DNA of 64,000 nt. Origin: Cordylochernes scorpioides (Eukaryota > Arthropoda > Arachnida > Pseudoscorpiones > Chernetidae). The translations under genes were made by a program, and so were the position numbers. Below are positions 63,009 through 64,000 of the stretch, piece after piece. The stretch covers positions 15,364,093-15,428,092 of the forward strand of contig CP092869.1 in NCBI GenBank assembly GCA_030710605.1, read 5' to 3'. Positions within the stretch are counted from its first letter, which is position 1, and each line of letters opens with the position of its first letter. The notes under the pieces are model-generated. The model was not told where the DNA came from and did not search any database. It saw only the letters and a list, made by a program, of their open reading frames with translations.

Positions 63009-63163
63009 ATTGAAGAGGAGTGTCTTATTCGAACTTTATTAGCAAGCTTTCGGACGTCCTTCTACAGGTTTTACTGTGACAAGTTGTTTGTCATTGTAAA
63101 GCCTGTAGAAAGACGCCCGGAAACTTACGAATAAAGTTTATATTAGACACTCCTCTTCAATCG
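63009..63163. repeat. Palindrome, D/H-like
   Basis: GATTGAAGAGGAGTGTCT and complement at the outside. Inner CTGTAGAAAGACGCCCGGAA, ACTTACGAATAAAG with its mirror. The GA-hairpin-GAAA plan is again recognisable but not hammerhead consensus. Confidence 0.7.
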
Positions 63164-63171
63164 TTGTTATA

Positions 63172-63425
63172 CACCCATACCTCGCTTTGCGTCGGGGTTA
63201 CGTTCCAAAAAAAAAAAAAACACGACGCAAAGTGAAAATAAATTGGCGCAATCAAAAACAAAGGTATTATCATATTTTAGGGGGAAAAAAATTAAAGCTC
63301 GAATCCAAAACAACGCAACTTCGAAAATCTAACGACGCACAGTGAAAATCAGTAAAAATTAAGCAGCGACGCAACTTCGAAAAAAAAAAACGCAAAACGA
63401 AACGACGCAAAGCGAGGTATTGGTG
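63172..63425 (+). mobile_element. MITE P4
   Basis: CACCCATACCTCGCTTTGCG and complement (one mismatch), TA on both sides. The interior repeats GACGCAA motifs. TIR form and TA target suit pogo/Tc1-mariner. Confidence 0.84.
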
Positions 63426-63427
63426 TA

Positions 63428-63754
63428 TTTAATAATTCATATTGTAGTAGAGTAGGTAACAGAATTGTCAAAAAGAAAATAAACAATTAAGAAAAAGAGC
63501 ATTGAATAAACATATACATTAAACAAATAAGCAACAGCATAAGCAGATAGAAGAAACCACAAGATAGTTATTTACAATATGTTAAGCAATGATGGAAGTT
63601 AATGAAGTTATCTGTAATGTATCGTGGAGAGAGAAAGTTGATAAGTTGAGCTATTTACAATGAGTTATATTCTAAAGTAACTTATTAATTATTTAGATTT
63701 TTGCAAATCAAGTTGCATAGTAGTGTAGTTCCTCAAAGTTGTTTAATTATTAAG
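63428..63754. other. Unassigned AT-rich spacer
   Basis: Nothing recognised. Confidence 0.35.
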
Positions 63755-63830
63755 TGATGGTATTTTTTTATTTTTTAATTTAAAGCGTTATATCCCCTTA
63801 AGGACACTTGCGCTGTCATACATACCTCAA
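63755..63830 (-). repeat. Retroposon 3' tail
   Basis: AAAGCGTTATATCCCCTTAA, GGACACTTGCGC, with an A/T-repeat end toward 63755. Fourth copy of this tail. Confidence 0.5.
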
Positions 63831-63864
63831 AATACGAAACTATTATAGACGCGTATGATTCTTT

Positions 63865-64000
63865 TTAAAATAAAACAATTTCTACTGCCCTTACTGCAAT
63901 GGAAAAAATTATGGGAGGGCCTGGCTCATCAGTGGTGAACCCTCCCAGCGGTTTCGCAAGTTTAATCTACCATACCACTGTTATATTGCATTTTTGGATC
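63865..64000 (-). mobile_element. Family F, cut by window end
   Basis: 'ttctactgcccttactgcaa', GGGAGGGCCTGGCTCATCAG, TGGTGAACCCTCCCAGCGGT, TTCGC and 'taatctaccataccac': minus-strand F with an intact hairpin. Confidence 0.72.

Overview
The window is a repeat-dense, AT-rich stretch of animal nuclear DNA with a 100-N assembly gap at 7905-8004. No intact protein-coding gene could be supported. Recognisable coding remnants are non-LTR retrotransposon (LINE) C-termini, a deleted Tigger/pogo transposase and a mariner N-terminus. Helitrons ending in CTAG, TA-flanked MITEs, a tRNA-derived SINE and palindromic retroposons point to an invertebrate. The LINE C-termini recall arachnid elements, but the host clade cannot be fixed by reading alone.

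Family letters used below. A, C, J: palindromic bodies flanked by target-site duplications (TSDs) of 10-14 bp, A and C with hammerhead or hammerhead-like cores. B: an element with a hammerhead between 320-bp-spaced direct repeats. D, E, H: fold-back repeats with a degenerate GA...GAAA core. F: retroposon with a GGGAGGG/CCCTCCC hairpin. G: LINE-related retroposon. S: tRNA-derived SINE. P1-P4: MITEs with TA target sites. K and M: minisatellites also found as dispersed single units.

Layout. 0-8 kb: LINE fragment, tRNA-Gly pseudogene, F copy, and a Helitron (4799-6289) split by a nested Tigger derivative (4966-6099). 8-19 kb: dense C, S, P1 and G insertions, often nested. 19-24 kb: mostly unassigned AT-rich DNA. 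24-36 kb: a 1.2-kb inverted repeat, M array (26.5-27.3 kb), three Helitrons, an 86-bp and a 31-bp tandem array, S, and family A with a consensus hammerhead (33989-34042). 36-46 kb: P2, mariner remnant, two Helitrons, a 37-bp minisatellite (38.6-39.6 kb), first K array. 46-56 kb: P3, F, J, a mariner-type MITE, family B with the best hammerhead (49435-49489), a decayed B array, a 123-bp tandem repeat. 56-64 kb: second K array, G, LINE C-terminus, and C, P1, A, J and P4 insertions.

The most interesting content is two sequences meeting the full type I hammerhead consensus, each in a small non-autonomous repeat, within a wider set of palindromic repeats that also carry GA-hairpin-GAAA cores. This resembles animal retrozymes and the terminal repeats of Penelope-like elements (PLEs), established carriers of hammerheads. 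No reverse transcriptase of PLE type is present here, so the mobilising machinery would have to act in trans.
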